This document shows positions 36,934 to 47,900 of a DNA stretch of 64,000 bases, piece after piece. Each line of letters opens with the position of its first letter. Positions within the stretch are counted from its first letter, which is position 1. Source of the stretch: Bacteroides acidifaciens (GTDB taxonomy: Bacteria > Bacteroidota > Bacteroidia > Bacteroidales > Bacteroidaceae); assembly GCF_903181435.1 (NCBI RefSeq), contig NZ_CAEUHO010000001.1, forward strand, positions 2,170,001 through 2,234,000. The letters run 5' to 3'. The position numbers and the translations under genes are program-made. The notes below the pieces were generated by a model, which was not told the DNA's origin, searched no databases, and saw only the letters and a list, made by a program, of their open reading frames with translations.

Positions 36934-36950
36934 TAACCCTAACCCTAACC
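36934..36950 (+). repeat. Three near-copies of TAACCC
   Basis: TAACCC-TAACCC-TAACC between the stop of the NlpE-like gene and its terminator. The motif resembles telomere repeats, but such a short run in a bacterial gap carries no such meaning. Confidence 0.6.
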
Positions 36951-36955
36951 AGTAA

Positions 36956-37002
36956 AAATGCTCTGCAGAGAATAAATAGTTCTTGCAGAGCATTTCTTTT
37001 TT
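36956..37002. terminator. Bidirectional terminator between convergent genes
   Basis: AAATGCTCTGCA (36956-36967) pairs perfectly with TGCAGAGCATTT (36984-36995); A-run on the left, TTCTTTTTT on the right, so it serves both the NlpE-like gene and the minus-strand GH88 gene, whose stop it touches. Confidence 0.85.
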
Positions 37003-38221
37003 ATCCAAGCACTCCGTGCCCTTCCTGAAGGCGTTTCAGTCTTAGTAATGCTTCGATATAATAGTAGTCCGCATAAATGATGGATGCATCAATTTCCGAA
37101 TGGTTCGGCCAATGTCCTACGCTATGCAACAGGAATGACGGTTTGCTTTTGCCACTCTGGTAACTGTCAGAGTTTAGGCTTGTCAGTATTTCAATAGCTG
37201 CATCTTTATAACGTTTTCCGGTTCCATTCGGAAGGTAAGTGGATAGTTCAAGCAAAGCAGAGGCCACCACTGCGGCAGCTGAAGCGTCACGCGGAGCATC
37301 CGGTATTCCCGGGGCACTGAAATCCCAATAAGGAACCTTGTCTTCCGGCAGACGTTCAAGATAGACATCCGTTACTTTCTGAGCAAAATCCAAATATTTC
37401 GGATCTTTCGTTTCACGATAGACTACGGTGTATCCATAGATTGCCCATGCCTGTCCGCGTGCCCACATAGTACTGTCAGCATATCCCTGATGGGTGACTC
37501 CTTTAATTAGATTTCCTGTAATTGTATCATATACAGCTACATGATACGAAGTGTAATCGGGACGGAACTGGCATTTCATGGTCTTGTCGGCATGAGCTAC
37601 CGCAACATCATACAAGTAGGGGTTGCCGCCATTCTTTGCCGCCCAGAAAAGCATTTCGAGGTTAATCATGTTGTCCATGATTGTATTGTGCGGCCAGTTG
37701 CGTGGTTTCACTTCACGAGGCCATGAAAGGATTGTCCCTACTGTCGGATTGAATAATGTAGCCAATGTGTCGGCTGTGTCCAGAATTACTTGCTTGTACA
37801 CCGGGTTCTTGGTCAGGCGATAACCGTTCCCATAACTGCAAAAGACGAGGAATCCCAAATCATGGTCGAAAGCCGGAGTCTTGGAAAGAAACTCCAGGGA
37901 GTTTGTGAACTTCTCCGCTTCTTCCCGAATCTTCTTATCCTTTGTATATTCGTAATCGTACCACAGCACTCCCGGCCAGAAACCGGCACACCATTCTTCT
38001 TTCGTAGCTTTACGACAGCTCCAGTGTTGTTCGTCCGCCATGATATTACGTGGCATCATCGTATAGTCAATCCCGGAATCTGTTTTCAGTTCCGCAAGCG
38101 TACGTTGTGTCTGCTCTGCGCAGTAATCCAATGTTTTGTTCACGTCCAATGTACCGGAAGGTTGATGGGCACATGTACAGAACCCTAACATCACAGCCAG
38201 ACCTACTACAATTTTCTTCAT
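37001..38221 (-). CDS. GH88 unsaturated uronyl hydrolase
   Basis: A 406-aa lipoprotein or periplasmic enzyme (leader ending in CTCAHQ) that removes the unsaturated uronic acid left at the non-reducing end by polysaccharide lyases, by adding water across its double bond. GH88 landmarks: WCAGFWPGVLWYDYEYT, catalytic Asp in NTIMDNMINLEMLFWA, GVTHQGYADSTMWARGQAWAIYG and the second Asp in DAPRDASAAAVVASALLEL. Last gene of the PUL, 34 nt after the GH43 gene and ended by a bidirectional terminator. It works on products of the two lyases of the cluster. Confidence 0.93.
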   Translation of the reverse strand: MKKIVVGLAVMLGFCTCAHQPSGTLDVNKTLDYCAEQTQRTLAELKTDSGIDYTMMPRNIMADEQHWSCRKATKEEWCAGFWPGVLWYDYEYTKDKKIREEAEKFTNSLEFLSKTPAFDHDLGFLVFCSYGNGYRLTKNPVYKQVILDTADTLATLFNPTVGTILSWPREVKPRNWPHNTIMDNMINLEMLFWAAKNGGNPYLYDVAVAHADKTMKCQFRPDYTSYHVAVYDTITGNLIKGVTHQGYADSTMWARGQAWAIYGYTVVYRETKDPKYLDFAQKVTDVYLERLPEDKVPYWDFSAPGIPDAPRDASAAAVVASALLELSTYLPNGTGKRYKDAAIEILTSLNSDSYQSGKSKPSFLLHSVGHWPNHSEIDASIIYADYYYIEALLRLKRLQEGHGVLG

Positions 38222-38255
38222 CTTAATCTAATATCTTCGTGTTAATTCTTAATTT

Positions 38256-39902
38256 TTAATTTACTCTAAACCAATCTACGTCTGCCCAACCACGATTACC
38301 ATCGTTAGGAGTTACACAGAATACACCGACCTTGGCTCCAATCCATTTGCCCTGGCGGGCGATGAAAGACTCGCCTACTGTCGTATATTTCTTTCCGTCC
38401 AAGCTATAAGCAAATGTACAAACAGCACCTTTACGGACTTTGACCTGTAAGTAAACTGTTTTCCATTCATTATCTGCTACGCCCGGCATCTTCAGATATT
38501 CTACCGGAATACTTGCCAATTCTTTCACTTGTTCGGGATTCTGCTGTTCCGCATCTTTGCAGACTGCCTGTTGCAGAATAAATTTATCTCCAGCCTTACG
38601 GATAGAAAGATAACTGTAATCCCACCCCATCACGATAAGTCCGGCTTGTTCGCCATCCTGTTTTGCGGTAAACGTCAACTTGGTAGTAGCTGTAAATTCT
38701 TCCGCAGGAAACTTCTGCATCAACAGGTTCGGCACTTCCCAAAAGTTCACAAACTCTTTTGAAAGGCTGCCCGCATACAGGCGGATATATCCCAAGTCGG
38801 TAGTGAATCCGTAAGTATCTTGCTTATTAGCATGCCATTGCCACTGTAATCCTAAATGGCGGGTATTGAATTCATCACTTTCCGGCGGAGTAGCTACCGG
38901 ATAAGTCTTTCCTACATTCGGCTTCTTATATGTAGTCACCGGTTCACCGCAACCGTCTTCGTCCTTATCCACTCCGATTATCGGCCAGTCATTTACCCAA
39001 GTCATCGGATTCAGGTGAATCACACGCCCGTAAGCCCCTTTATCTTGAAAATGAACGAACCAGGATTCACCTGTATGAGTATCTACCCAACCGCCTTGAT
39101 GAGGACCGTTTATATTCGTCTTGCCTTGTGCCATCACGATTTTTGATTCGTAAGGGCCATAGATATTTTTCGAGCGAAGCACCAGTTGCCAACCGGTAGC
39201 CACTCCACCTGCCGGAGCAAAAATATAATAGTATCCGTTTCGCTTATAGAGTTTCGGACCTTCTACCGTATGGTTCTTTCCGTCATTGCCGTCGAATACC
39301 ATCACCGGGTCGGAAATGACTTCCGTTCCTTCTGCATTCAGTTCAGAAATCACGAGAATACTGTTCACCCCGCTACGGCTTCCGGCATAAGCGTATACCA
39401 GATATACTTTTCCGTCTTCGTCCCATAAAGGAGTAGCGTCAATCAGCCCTTTGCCGGCTTTCACCAATAAGGGCTTACTCCATTTTCCTTTCGGGTCTTT
39501 CGTCTTTATCATGTAGATTCCATAATCCGGGTCGCCCCAATAGATATAAAACTCCCCATTATGAAAACGGATAGAAGGCGCCCATACGCCCTTGCCGTGC
39601 TGTGCCTTATCGAAAAATTCTTTCGGTTCCTGCACCGGCAACGCATAATTCACCAGCGACCAATTCACCAAATCTTTGGAGTGAAGAATAGGAATTCCGG
39701 GAATACAATTAAAACTGGATGCCGTCATATAGAAATCTTCTCCGGCTGCACATACATCCGGGTCGGAATAATCAGCATGAAGAACCGGGTTCTGATAAGT
39801 TCCATTTCCCTTATCAGCCACCCAGGTCTTAGAGATTTCTTGTGCGCCCACCCATGTACAGCAAGCCATCATCCCTGCCAAAAACAGAATCTTTTTACGC
39901 AT
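38256..39902 (-). CDS. GH43 family glycosidase (xylosidase/arabinofuranosidase-like)
   Basis: A 548-aa exported enzyme with a five-bladed propeller and a C-terminal beta-sandwich (about 345-548, DUF1349-like: ESDEFNTRHLGLQWQWHAN to GWADVDWFRVN). The three catalytic acids of GH43 are visible: base Asp in ADYSDPDVCA, the helper Asp in GLIDATPLWDEDG and the acid Glu in HTVEGPKLYKRNG. The layout is that of the GH43 branch (subfamily 12-like) common in Bacteroides PULs, active on alpha-arabinosides or beta-xylosides. Not possible to say which from sequence alone. Followed by GH88. Confidence 0.88.
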   Translation of the reverse strand: MRKKILFLAGMMACCTWVGAQEISKTWVADKGNGTYQNPVLHADYSDPDVCAAGEDFYMTASSFNCIPGIPILHSKDLVNWSLVNYALPVQEPKEFFDKAQHGKGVWAPSIRFHNGEFYIYWGDPDYGIYMIKTKDPKGKWSKPLLVKAGKGLIDATPLWDEDGKVYLVYAYAGSRSGVNSILVISELNAEGTEVISDPVMVFDGNDGKNHTVEGPKLYKRNGYYYIFAPAGGVATGWQLVLRSKNIYGPYESKIVMAQGKTNINGPHQGGWVDTHTGESWFVHFQDKGAYGRVIHLNPMTWVNDWPIIGVDKDEDGCGEPVTTYKKPNVGKTYPVATPPESDEFNTRHLGLQWQWHANKQDTYGFTTDLGYIRLYAGSLSKEFVNFWEVPNLLMQKFPAEEFTATTKLTFTAKQDGEQAGLIVMGWDYSYLSIRKAGDKFILQQAVCKDAEQQNPEQVKELASIPVEYLKMPGVADNEWKTVYLQVKVRKGAVCTFAYSLDGKKYTTVGESFIARQGKWIGAKVGVFCVTPNDGNRGWADVDWFRVN

Positions 39903-40055
39903 ATACCTTACTAATCAATTTCATTCAAAATAAGAATTGTTATTCCTAAAAACAGGTTCTTTCTACCTTTCTAAAAAAACGAATCTATCGGAAAACCGAA
40001 TCTGATATCTTTTCTTTCAAACAATCTATTTACTGACCTATTTGCTTATATATAC

Positions 40056-40087
40056 GAAGGGGATTAGGTAAATACCTAATCCCCTTC
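40056..40087. terminator. Perfect 14-bp hairpin in the GH43 upstream region
   Basis: GAAGGGGATTAGGT (40056-40069), loop AAAT, ACCTAATCCCCTTC (40074-40087); a T-run follows on the plus strand (40091-40096). For minus-strand transcripts it lies between the lyase terminator and the GH43 promoter. It may be a second terminator or a leader element. Confidence 0.6.
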
Positions 40088-40180
40088 ACTATTTTTTCTA
40101 TTAATCTTTTAATTTATCAGTTTTCTCTCTTCAAGCCTGTCTTATTCATTGACGTAAGATATAATTGATAGCCCTGAAAT

Positions 40181-40222
40181 AAAAAAAACGGGGAGATTTT
40201 GCTTTATGCACTCTCCCCGTTT
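40181..40222 (-). terminator. Intrinsic terminator of the SusC-SusD-lyase transcript
   Basis: On the minus strand AAACGGGGAGA (40222-40212) pairs with TCTCCCCGTTT (40196-40186), followed by a run of eight T. It begins 32 nt after the lyase stop, so GH43 and GH88 need a promoter of their own. Apart from the two hairpins nothing is visible in 39903-40253. Confidence 0.85.
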
Positions 40223-40253
40223 ATACTTCATCCGGTACGGAATCTTTTATTAT

Positions 40254-41657
40254 TTATTCTTTGGCAAACATCAATGTGCCGAAACCTAATTGGTCATAGC
40301 CACCGCTATTAGGTCCGTAATCACCGGCTCCGCCATCTGAATTTCCGCGACCAACATTCTCACGCATCTTATCTACCCACATCTTGGCATAGATACTTGA
40401 TTTTCCATAATCCTGTGCCAGACGGTTCACTAATTCCCATGCAGGACGCACTTCACCACGGGAATCTTTTCCTTCTCTTCTTTCCTGTGCCGAGATAGTA
40501 TCCCAGCTACCGCTACAATTAGTATAGGTAGTATAAGGCAAGTCATTATCCGTATATCTAAAACCGGTCATCTTCCAACTAGCACTTGAGCTACCAGTTT
40601 CAGCACCACCGATATTGTATTTAGCCACATACTCACACATAGCTAATGCACGTCCGTCATCGAATATGAAAAGGTCTTCACCCACATTCTTTGCCATCTG
40701 GCAGAAAGCGCCTAACAAGCTGACACACAAAGTAGCATGTCCTTGGTCACGACCTGATTCCTGACATTGTCCCAACATTTCATTACTATCTGGGTCCAGG
40801 TGTGTAAACGGAACACCGTTTCCTATATTTCCCGAACCGATACCAAACTTAAAGTATTGAATGGCTTCATTGATTTTGAAGTTATCATCTGTCAGAATAC
40901 CGATAGAAAGCAATGCAGTCATTGCAGATAAATCCCAGTTCAGCCAATAATGAAGCGCACATTCGTTGCCATTGTGCGTGGACAGGAATTTCGTAATATG
41001 GGGATAGAACACATCAGCTATCCATGATTTGAACTTTGCAAGGTCAGCTTCCTGCCATCCGGAGTAAGAGCGCATTATTTCCGCTGCATTTGCTATTTGA
41101 TGCACTTGAATAAAAATAAGGAACTCGTTCGGGTCTATAAATTCCCCTTTATCGTTCACGATAAAGCCGGTACAGGTTTTAGCCCAATCATTCAGAATAG
41201 CAATAGCTGCATCTGCATATTGTGTGCCATCCGTCTCCGACAATTTCCATCGAAGAGCCAATTGATAGGCGGCTGCAGCATCTCTCATCAATTTCGTGTA
41301 ATTATTCCAGTCATTAGGATATTTACCCGCCCAGTTATTTTGGTCGAGACGTGCCAACAATTTCACAGGAGATGCCTTATAGCCGGATTGCGACAAGTTG
41401 TTTCCACCACGAGTTAAATGGTCGAATGCGTTCTTCCAAGGCTGTGCACCGGATTGTACCTTTCCTTTTACGAACTCAAAATCCGTTTCCGTATGGAGCA
41501 TACAAGGATGCTCCAAGGTCGTAACATAATCTTTTACTTCCGGCCAACTGCTCATATCATTAGAGCCATCTTCTATCTCACTGCATGCGAAAAGTGCAGT
41601 AGAAGTCAGGGCGAAAAGCCCTGCTCCTATTATTGTATATAATTTCATCTTATTCAT
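40254..41657 (-). CDS. Alginate-lyase-fold polysaccharide lyase (PL38-like)
   Basis: A 467-aa lipoprotein (leader with FACSE lipobox, Cys25) with an alpha/alpha-toroid 'alginate lyase' domain. Typical stretches: HTETDFEFVKGKVQSGAQPW, AYQLALRWKLSETDGTQYAD, NEFLIFIQVHQIANAAEIMR, the probable active-site motif NECALHYWLNWDLSAMTAL, and ESGRDQGHATLCVSLLGAFC. Such proteins, assigned to PL38 in CAZy, cleave uronic-acid chains by beta-elimination; glucuronan is a known substrate for one branch. The gene follows the surface glycan-binding protein by 5 nt, so it probably acts at the cell surface. Confidence 0.78.
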   Translation of the reverse strand: MNKMKLYTIIGAGLFALTSTALFACSEIEDGSNDMSSWPEVKDYVTTLEHPCMLHTETDFEFVKGKVQSGAQPWKNAFDHLTRGGNNLSQSGYKASPVKLLARLDQNNWAGKYPNDWNNYTKLMRDAAAAYQLALRWKLSETDGTQYADAAIAILNDWAKTCTGFIVNDKGEFIDPNEFLIFIQVHQIANAAEIMRSYSGWQEADLAKFKSWIADVFYPHITKFLSTHNGNECALHYWLNWDLSAMTALLSIGILTDDNFKINEAIQYFKFGIGSGNIGNGVPFTHLDPDSNEMLGQCQESGRDQGHATLCVSLLGAFCQMAKNVGEDLFIFDDGRALAMCEYVAKYNIGGAETGSSSASWKMTGFRYTDNDLPYTTYTNCSGSWDTISAQERREGKDSRGEVRPAWELVNRLAQDYGKSSIYAKMWVDKMRENVGRGNSDGGAGDYGPNSGGYDQLGFGTLMFAKE

Positions 41658-41662
41658 GGTAG

Positions 41663-43183
41663 TTATTCGTTATTATTTTCACTGTCTACAAAAGCTTGAA
41701 GTTCCTCTACTGTCTTAAAACTACGTACCCAATAAATATCGTAAGTAGAGGTGATGTCAGGATCCGTGATTGGGAAATCAGCTATTACAAATTTAAACTG
41801 TGCCAAATCAAAAGTCTGATTCCAATCTGTTGGAGTCTTCTTATCATATCTTGATTGAAGATCGTAATATACAACATTTGGTGTATTGGCAACATATTCA
41901 TTTCCACCTAATACTGTATATGAGTTATTATTACTACCAATTGAACCTAAATTATTATCTCCAATTATTGCATGGTCTTTATCCCACACCTCTAATTTAA
42001 TACAACCAACACTATTATTTCCACCTTTTAATGCAGTACCAAACTTAATCTTCACTGCAAGATAACGATATTCATTAGGTTTAATAAAAGTATTTTTTCC
42101 CTTACCATTCTTTGCAAGCCATAAATCGCCACGCCATTTTGAGCCACCCATTTGAACTATAGTTTTTTGCCCATCGGCTCCTTTTACACTTGCACCATTG
42201 CCATCTAAGAACCAACTACCTAACCCATTACCAAATGAATACCACAAACGTCCTTCTGCAACTGTAACTGTAACAGTTTGTACAACAGGTCCATAAGAAG
42301 CTGTAATAACAGCCGAACCTTCAGTCATTGTATTAACACATAACTTACCTGTTTTGTCCACACTAATCACCTCCGGATTATCACTCGTCCAAGTCAGCAG
42401 CGAAGCAGTAGCCTCTACCGGTTCCAATGTGTACTTAATCTGATATTCCTGTCCATATCCCAATTGATTAAGCTCCGCATCTTCAGTAAACGTCATTCCG
42501 GTAATTGGAGTTACTATCTTAACCCCTATCTCGCAACTTGCAGACACCGGATTTGAACTGAAATCATCAGCCGTCACTGTAATAGTCGCATCCCCTTTAC
42601 TGATTCCGGTCACCAAGCCTGTCTTTTCATCCACCGTAGCTACTTCCGGGTTACTACTTGTCCATTTATAACGCTTGAACGTAGTAGTTTCCGGTTCTGA
42701 AGAAACAGTTAATTGATATTCATCGCCTGCCGCAATCTCCTCTGCCGGAACATTAGTTATATTGATGGCCGACATATAGGTATATTCGTCCATAACTTCA
42801 ACTGTTCTGGTGACGATAGTCGCCTCAGGCCCAAAGCCTATTTCCGGTGTCATTGTTATGATAGCTTTTCCCGCTTTATCTTTAGTCATAACCAGACCTT
42901 CCTGTGTAACTGTCGCAACAGATTCATCAGACGATGTCCATTGTACATTCGTATTGGTCGCACTCTCGGGCATGATACTCCAAGAGAGCTGAAGTTCCTT
43001 ATTCTTTAGCAAACAAATCGTTTTATTTCCTGCGTCATATTGAGTATCTTCAAGAGTAATGGCAGATATTGTAATCATCTCATCCATCTTCTCTCCCAAA
43101 TCCTTATCATCATCACATGCAGTCAGACCTAAAAGCGAACAAGCAGCCAGTCCGACAAAATATTTTATATAATCTCTTTTCAT
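41663..43183 (-). CDS. Surface glycan-binding lipoprotein with three Ig-like (Big_2) domains
   Basis: A 506-aa lipoprotein: lipobox TACDD, followed by DDKD, a likely surface-export signal. Three bacterial Ig-like repeats (about 40-135, 138-225, 228-315), recognisable from the repeated W-T-S-x-x-P/E-x-V-A/I-x-V core (VQWTSSDESVATVT, YKWTSSNPEVATVD, LTWTSDNPEVISVD). A C-terminal domain (about 318-500; LWYSFGNGLGSWFLDGNGAS to YDIYWVRSFKTVEELQ) of the DUF4979-like type probably binds the glycan. The position after SusD is that of the surface glycan-binding protein in Bacteroides PULs, holding the substrate near the receptor. Confidence 0.82.
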   Translation of the reverse strand: MKRDYIKYFVGLAACSLLGLTACDDDKDLGEKMDEMITISAITLEDTQYDAGNKTICLLKNKELQLSWSIMPESATNTNVQWTSSDESVATVTQEGLVMTKDKAGKAIITMTPEIGFGPEATIVTRTVEVMDEYTYMSAINITNVPAEEIAAGDEYQLTVSSEPETTTFKRYKWTSSNPEVATVDEKTGLVTGISKGDATITVTADDFSSNPVSASCEIGVKIVTPITGMTFTEDAELNQLGYGQEYQIKYTLEPVEATASLLTWTSDNPEVISVDKTGKLCVNTMTEGSAVITASYGPVVQTVTVTVAEGRLWYSFGNGLGSWFLDGNGASVKGADGQKTIVQMGGSKWRGDLWLAKNGKGKNTFIKPNEYRYLAVKIKFGTALKGGNNSVGCIKLEVWDKDHAIIGDNNLGSIGSNNNSYTVLGGNEYVANTPNVVYYDLQSRYDKKTPTDWNQTFDLAQFKFVIADFPITDPDITSTYDIYWVRSFKTVEELQAFVDSENNNE

Positions 43184-43215
43184 AATTCTTATTCTTTAAG
43201 TTATTTCTGACTTGA

Positions 43216-44949
43216 TTATTGCCATCCCGGATTCTGTCCCAAATTCGGATTCAACTGGCATTGGTCTACCGGAAGCGGATACAGGTCGTTCTTACTACCC
43301 CAACGACGACCGCCTTCCAAAATCAAACAACCTTCCGAATCTTTTGCCATAGTAGAAGCACCCGCCCATGAAGTAGCAAAGTCCGTTCCTGTCCATTTCA
43401 CCCCAAGAATAGGTTTCGGCATCTCTACAATAGCCGTATTCCAACGCTTCAGGTCATCAACACGGAAACCTTCGTTATACAATTCGATGGTACGTTCACG
43501 GCGGATTTCTTCCCGCATATCCAGACTGTTTTCCGAAACAAAAGAAGTTGTAAGTTTAGGCATATCAGGGTTCACACGGAGACGAACCAAATTTAACGAA
43601 ATGTTCAATGCATCGTCCAGAGCTTTGCCGGTAGTCCCTAATTCGTACATGGCTTCCGCATAATTCAACAAAACCTCTGCATAACGGATAATCGGGAAGT
43701 CATAACCTTCAAATGTATCGGCAACTTTACGCTCCGTACCCCATTTCTGATTCTGATAGCCGGAACCTTGGAAAACATTGCATGTGATAGCATTCGTCGC
43801 ATCTTCTCCTTCCATGCCTTTCCAGTCGATACGCGGTTTGTCGTTATCCCAATATTTGGTTCCGTGAGCCAGAAGACAGTTCTTCATGCGGTTATCACGA
43901 TTTTCAAATTCTGTAGTCAGACCTCCATAACCTTTAAAGACGTCAGCACTCTTGGCATGGTCAATAGGTAGCCCATTGCTACAAAGATACATATTCACAA
44001 ATTTACGGTTAATATATTGCACATTCGCTACACAACCATGTGTGATATTAGTCCCGATGGGAGCAATCGTTTCATCATGACGACGATAGAATATATATTC
44101 TTTATTGGCACTCTTAGTCAGATTCGCAGGATTAGACTGTACATTCTCTAAAATGAACAGGTATTTATAAGCCATCTCTCCCAATGCTGTCGGTTTGAAT
44201 AGCTCGAATTGCTTACTGTCGATAACTTTTTTCGCCGCATCCGCTGCAATACTCAACAATGCTTTGCCACGTTCTTCATTATTGCGGTTTTGTTGCCATG
44301 TGCCTTCATATAAAGCGACACGTGAAAGGAATGCATAAGCTCCCCATTTTGAAATACGTCCTTCATCATCCGTCGCAATAGTTTCCGGCAATACTTCAGC
44401 CGCATCCTTCAAATCCTGAATCACGAAGTCAATCACTTCGCTACGGTCATTGCGGCTCGTGCGTAACTCGGGTGAAGTAATATCCAGCGGTTCTTTAGTG
44501 ATAATCACATCTCCGAACAACTGCACCAAATCAAAGTAAGAATAAGCACGGAAAAACTTGGCTTCCGCTACATAGCGGCTGATATCACCGTTACCGGAAA
44601 AAGATGCCGCCTTTTGCAACAACAGGTTACAGCGGCGGATATGAGCATAATTGCTTGTATAGTTACCGTCGGAAGTCGGAATCGGATTGCTACCGTTACT
44701 GTACATATTTACGGAACTGGAAGTCATCAAGTCCGAACGCCAGTCGGAATGTGCACCGTCAGAAATAACTGACTTGAAATCACGTGTCCAACCATAAAAA
44801 TTGGTTGCAAAATATTTAAAATCATCTGCTGCTCCCCACAAATTACCATCCGCCAACTGATCCTGCGGATCAAGATCCAGACACGAATTCAGTGTCAAGC
44901 CAAGCGATACAATCAAAAGGGCTTTCTTATATAGTTTCATAATCTTCAT
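43216..44949 (-). CDS. SusD/RagB-family glycan-binding lipoprotein
   Basis: A 577-aa outer-membrane lipoprotein (lipobox LNSC, Cys23) that caps the SusC channel and brings oligosaccharides to it. SusD marks: LDLDPQDQLADGNLW at the mature N-terminus, helical TPR-type units (YVAEAKFFRAYSYFDLVQLF), KWGAYAFLSRVALYEG, PIIRYAEVLLNYAEAMYELG, EEIRRERTIELYNEGFRVDDLKRW (read as two parts) and the C-terminal LYPLPVDQCQLNPNLGQNPGW. Starts 3 nt after the SusC stop. Confidence 0.96.
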   Translation of the reverse strand: MKIMKLYKKALLIVSLGLTLNSCLDLDPQDQLADGNLWGAADDFKYFATNFYGWTRDFKSVISDGAHSDWRSDLMTSSSVNMYSNGSNPIPTSDGNYTSNYAHIRRCNLLLQKAASFSGNGDISRYVAEAKFFRAYSYFDLVQLFGDVIITKEPLDITSPELRTSRNDRSEVIDFVIQDLKDAAEVLPETIATDDEGRISKWGAYAFLSRVALYEGTWQQNRNNEERGKALLSIAADAAKKVIDSKQFELFKPTALGEMAYKYLFILENVQSNPANLTKSANKEYIFYRRHDETIAPIGTNITHGCVANVQYINRKFVNMYLCSNGLPIDHAKSADVFKGYGGLTTEFENRDNRMKNCLLAHGTKYWDNDKPRIDWKGMEGEDATNAITCNVFQGSGYQNQKWGTERKVADTFEGYDFPIIRYAEVLLNYAEAMYELGTTGKALDDALNISLNLVRLRVNPDMPKLTTSFVSENSLDMREEIRRERTIELYNEGFRVDDLKRWNTAIVEMPKPILGVKWTGTDFATSWAGASTMAKDSEGCLILEGGRRWGSKNDLYPLPVDQCQLNPNLGQNPGWQ

Positions 44950-44952
44950 ACA

Positions 44953-47900
44953 TTAAAAAGTTAGATTTAATCCAAAAGTCACTGTGCGGACAAAGGGGAA
45001 ACGTCCTGCGGCTGTCACTTTGCGACTTGCTTCCGGATCCCAGCCGTCATTAATCTTAGAGTATTCCCAAAGGTCGGCTCCTGCTACGTAGACACGGCAT
45101 GAACTGATTGCCTTCGTTTTAGCCAGAAACGCAGAAGGCACGTTGTATCCCAGCGTCACATTCTTCAGACGAATGTATGAGCCATCCTCTACCGACCAGG
45201 AAGAAGCCTGGTAGTTATAATCGTTAATCTCATTCTTATTGCTATATGTAGGATAATGAGCGCCCCGGTTGTCAGGACTCCATGTATTGCCCACAGACTG
45301 GTTCGAAGTATTCAGGTACAATGCTTTCATCGGTATGCGCCATATCTCATTACCGTTATTATCTCCCGTACGGAAAATAGTACGTTTTGCAGCTCCCTGG
45401 AAAACCAGTGACAAATCGAATCCTTTCCATTCTGCTCCTACATTAAATGAGAAGGAGATTTTCGGATCGTCCGTACCCAGATAAACAATGTCATTCTGAT
45501 CCAATTTACCGTCATTGTTTACATCGGCATACATATTATCTCCCAGACGGAAGTTTTGTTCGGTCAGTCCGATAGTGTTTCCGGTAAGGAATCTATATAA
45601 GTACTTCTGGCGTTCTTCTTCCGTCTGTGCCTTGCCGGCATAACGCAGGCCGAAGATACTGTTCAACGGATAGCCTTGTTGCTTGTCAACGAAACCGGAT
45701 TTCAGAACTGATACCGCACCGATATCCGTCAGTTTGTTGGTATTGAAGGAGTAAGTACCTCCTACGTGGTAAGTGAAGTCCTTTCCAATCTTATCAGACC
45801 AGTTCAGCATCACTTCCCAACCATGCGACTTAAACTTCCCATTGTTGGACATACCGGCGTTATCACCCAGAACTCCCGGATAAGAGATGTTTATCAGCAT
45901 ATTGTCATTACGCTTCATATATACCTCGGCAGTACCTGTAAGGCGGGAATTCAATAAGGAGAAATCCAATCCCAGGTTATAATTCTTAATGCGTTCCCAT
46001 TCACGTCCCAAAGAAGCGATTTTGCCGTTCGTATCTATGATAGTGCCTTTGTTGGGACCGATATAAGCTCCGCTTTGGGATTCAAATTTATAGAACTGCG
46101 TACCATCGTAACGATCAATACCACTTTGATTACCTACTTCACCATAAGAAAGACGGATTTTCAAGTCGTTGAGCCACTTGATGTTCTTCATAAACGCCTC
46201 TTCCGTAATACGCCATCCACCGGATATTCCATAAAAGAAGTCCCAGCGATTTTCCGGTTTGAACTTGGAAGAACCATCATAACGCATATTTACTTCCAAT
46301 AAGTATTTAGACTTATAATTATAGTTTAAACGAGAATAGTAGGACATCACAGCCTCATGCCACTTCGTACCATGTTTATCTGTCAGATTTATCAGACCTG
46401 CCCCATTTACAGTTTCCAACGAATTCTGTATATCTTTCACTGATACACCAAAATAATCGTATTCTTTCAATTCGTATTGAGCACCGACCATCGCACTTAC
46501 ATTGTGGTGTTGCGCAAACGTGTTATGATAGTCAACATAACCTGTCATAGAATAGAAGTCTGTACGCGAACTTGTTTTCTCGTAAGACGATTCTTCCTGC
46601 TTGTAACCGTCGGCTTTAGTATTTATTTTAGTTCCGGCATAATTATAGGACGTTATAGCCATCTTTTTGATGTCACGTGAAGCTACTCCGGAGTTATAAC
46701 CCAGATTGGCTACCACGTCCAGGTGCTTATTGATATTGTAAGTGAACTTCTCGCTGATATTGATTTCGGATACTTTCAATTTATTATCGCCACCCAGTTC
46801 GGCAAACCAAATCGGTGACAGCCAAGTTCCCCACGAATACGGTTTCCCGTCGATGGTAGAAGCCGGAAGGCCCGGTTGCGGATAACTGGAAGTCAGCGTC
46901 CTATTCAGTTGGGATGGAGCTACCTGGTCCTGACGGTTATAAGCTATGACAGATTCAATAGCGAAGTTATCAAAGACTTTCAGTTTGTTAGTCAGACGAA
47001 GGTTGAAACGTTGGTTGTTATTATTCCCCCATTTCAGGTTACTGTCATCATACATGTATCCTACGGACAAACGATACAAGTTCTTCTCCGTACCTCCGGA
47101 AATAGCCAGGTCATGCTGCGTGGAGTAAGAGTTGCCGAACAATACATCTTGCCAGTTGGTATCCATAAATACGAAGTCCATTACATCCGAATAACTGGGA
47201 GCAAAAGGATTGGCGCTATGATCCAAATCAATGTATTTGCCTTCGTTTGCCAATGCCATTTTCGCATATTTAACCCATGAATACGAGTCGGGCTGACCAT
47301 CATTCTGGCAAGTTTGCAGTACTGCATTCGCCCACTCGTTCATAGACATCAGTTCCGGCTGCAACCCTACCATTTTATAAGTGTACGAACCACTGTACTC
47401 AATTCTTGCTTTGCCTTCCTTTGCCTGCTTAGTCGTCACCAATACGACACCGCCCGCAGCCCGCGAACCGTAGATAGCCGCTGACGCATCCTTCAAAAAG
47501 TTGATGGACTGGATATCAGAAGGGTTGATATTTCGCAACGCATTTACACCGTCATAAGCCACTCCGTCAATTACAATCAATGGCTCTGCATTATTTGCCG
47601 AAACAGAACCGCGCAGTTTCAAGCCCCAGCTTTCATCACCGGGAGCTGCCGAGTTACGGGTAATCGTCACGCCCGGAACCTGTCCCTGCATTGCCTGCAA
47701 TGGACTGGACATTGTTCCTTTATTCTTCAGCATTTTATCGGATACCACCGTTACGGCACCGGTCAATGTTTCTTTCTTCTGCGAACCATATCCCACTACC
47801 ACTACTTCGTCCAGTACTTCGCTGTCTTCTTGCAATTTTACATTAATCACCGTTTGCGCAGCTACGTCTATAATCTGGTCTTTATAGCCGATATAGCTGA

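Noticed and set aside
36934..36950. Telomere-like TAACCC repeats
   Set aside because: Only two and a half units, immediately before an ordinary terminator in a circular-type bacterial chromosome; no meaning beyond chance.
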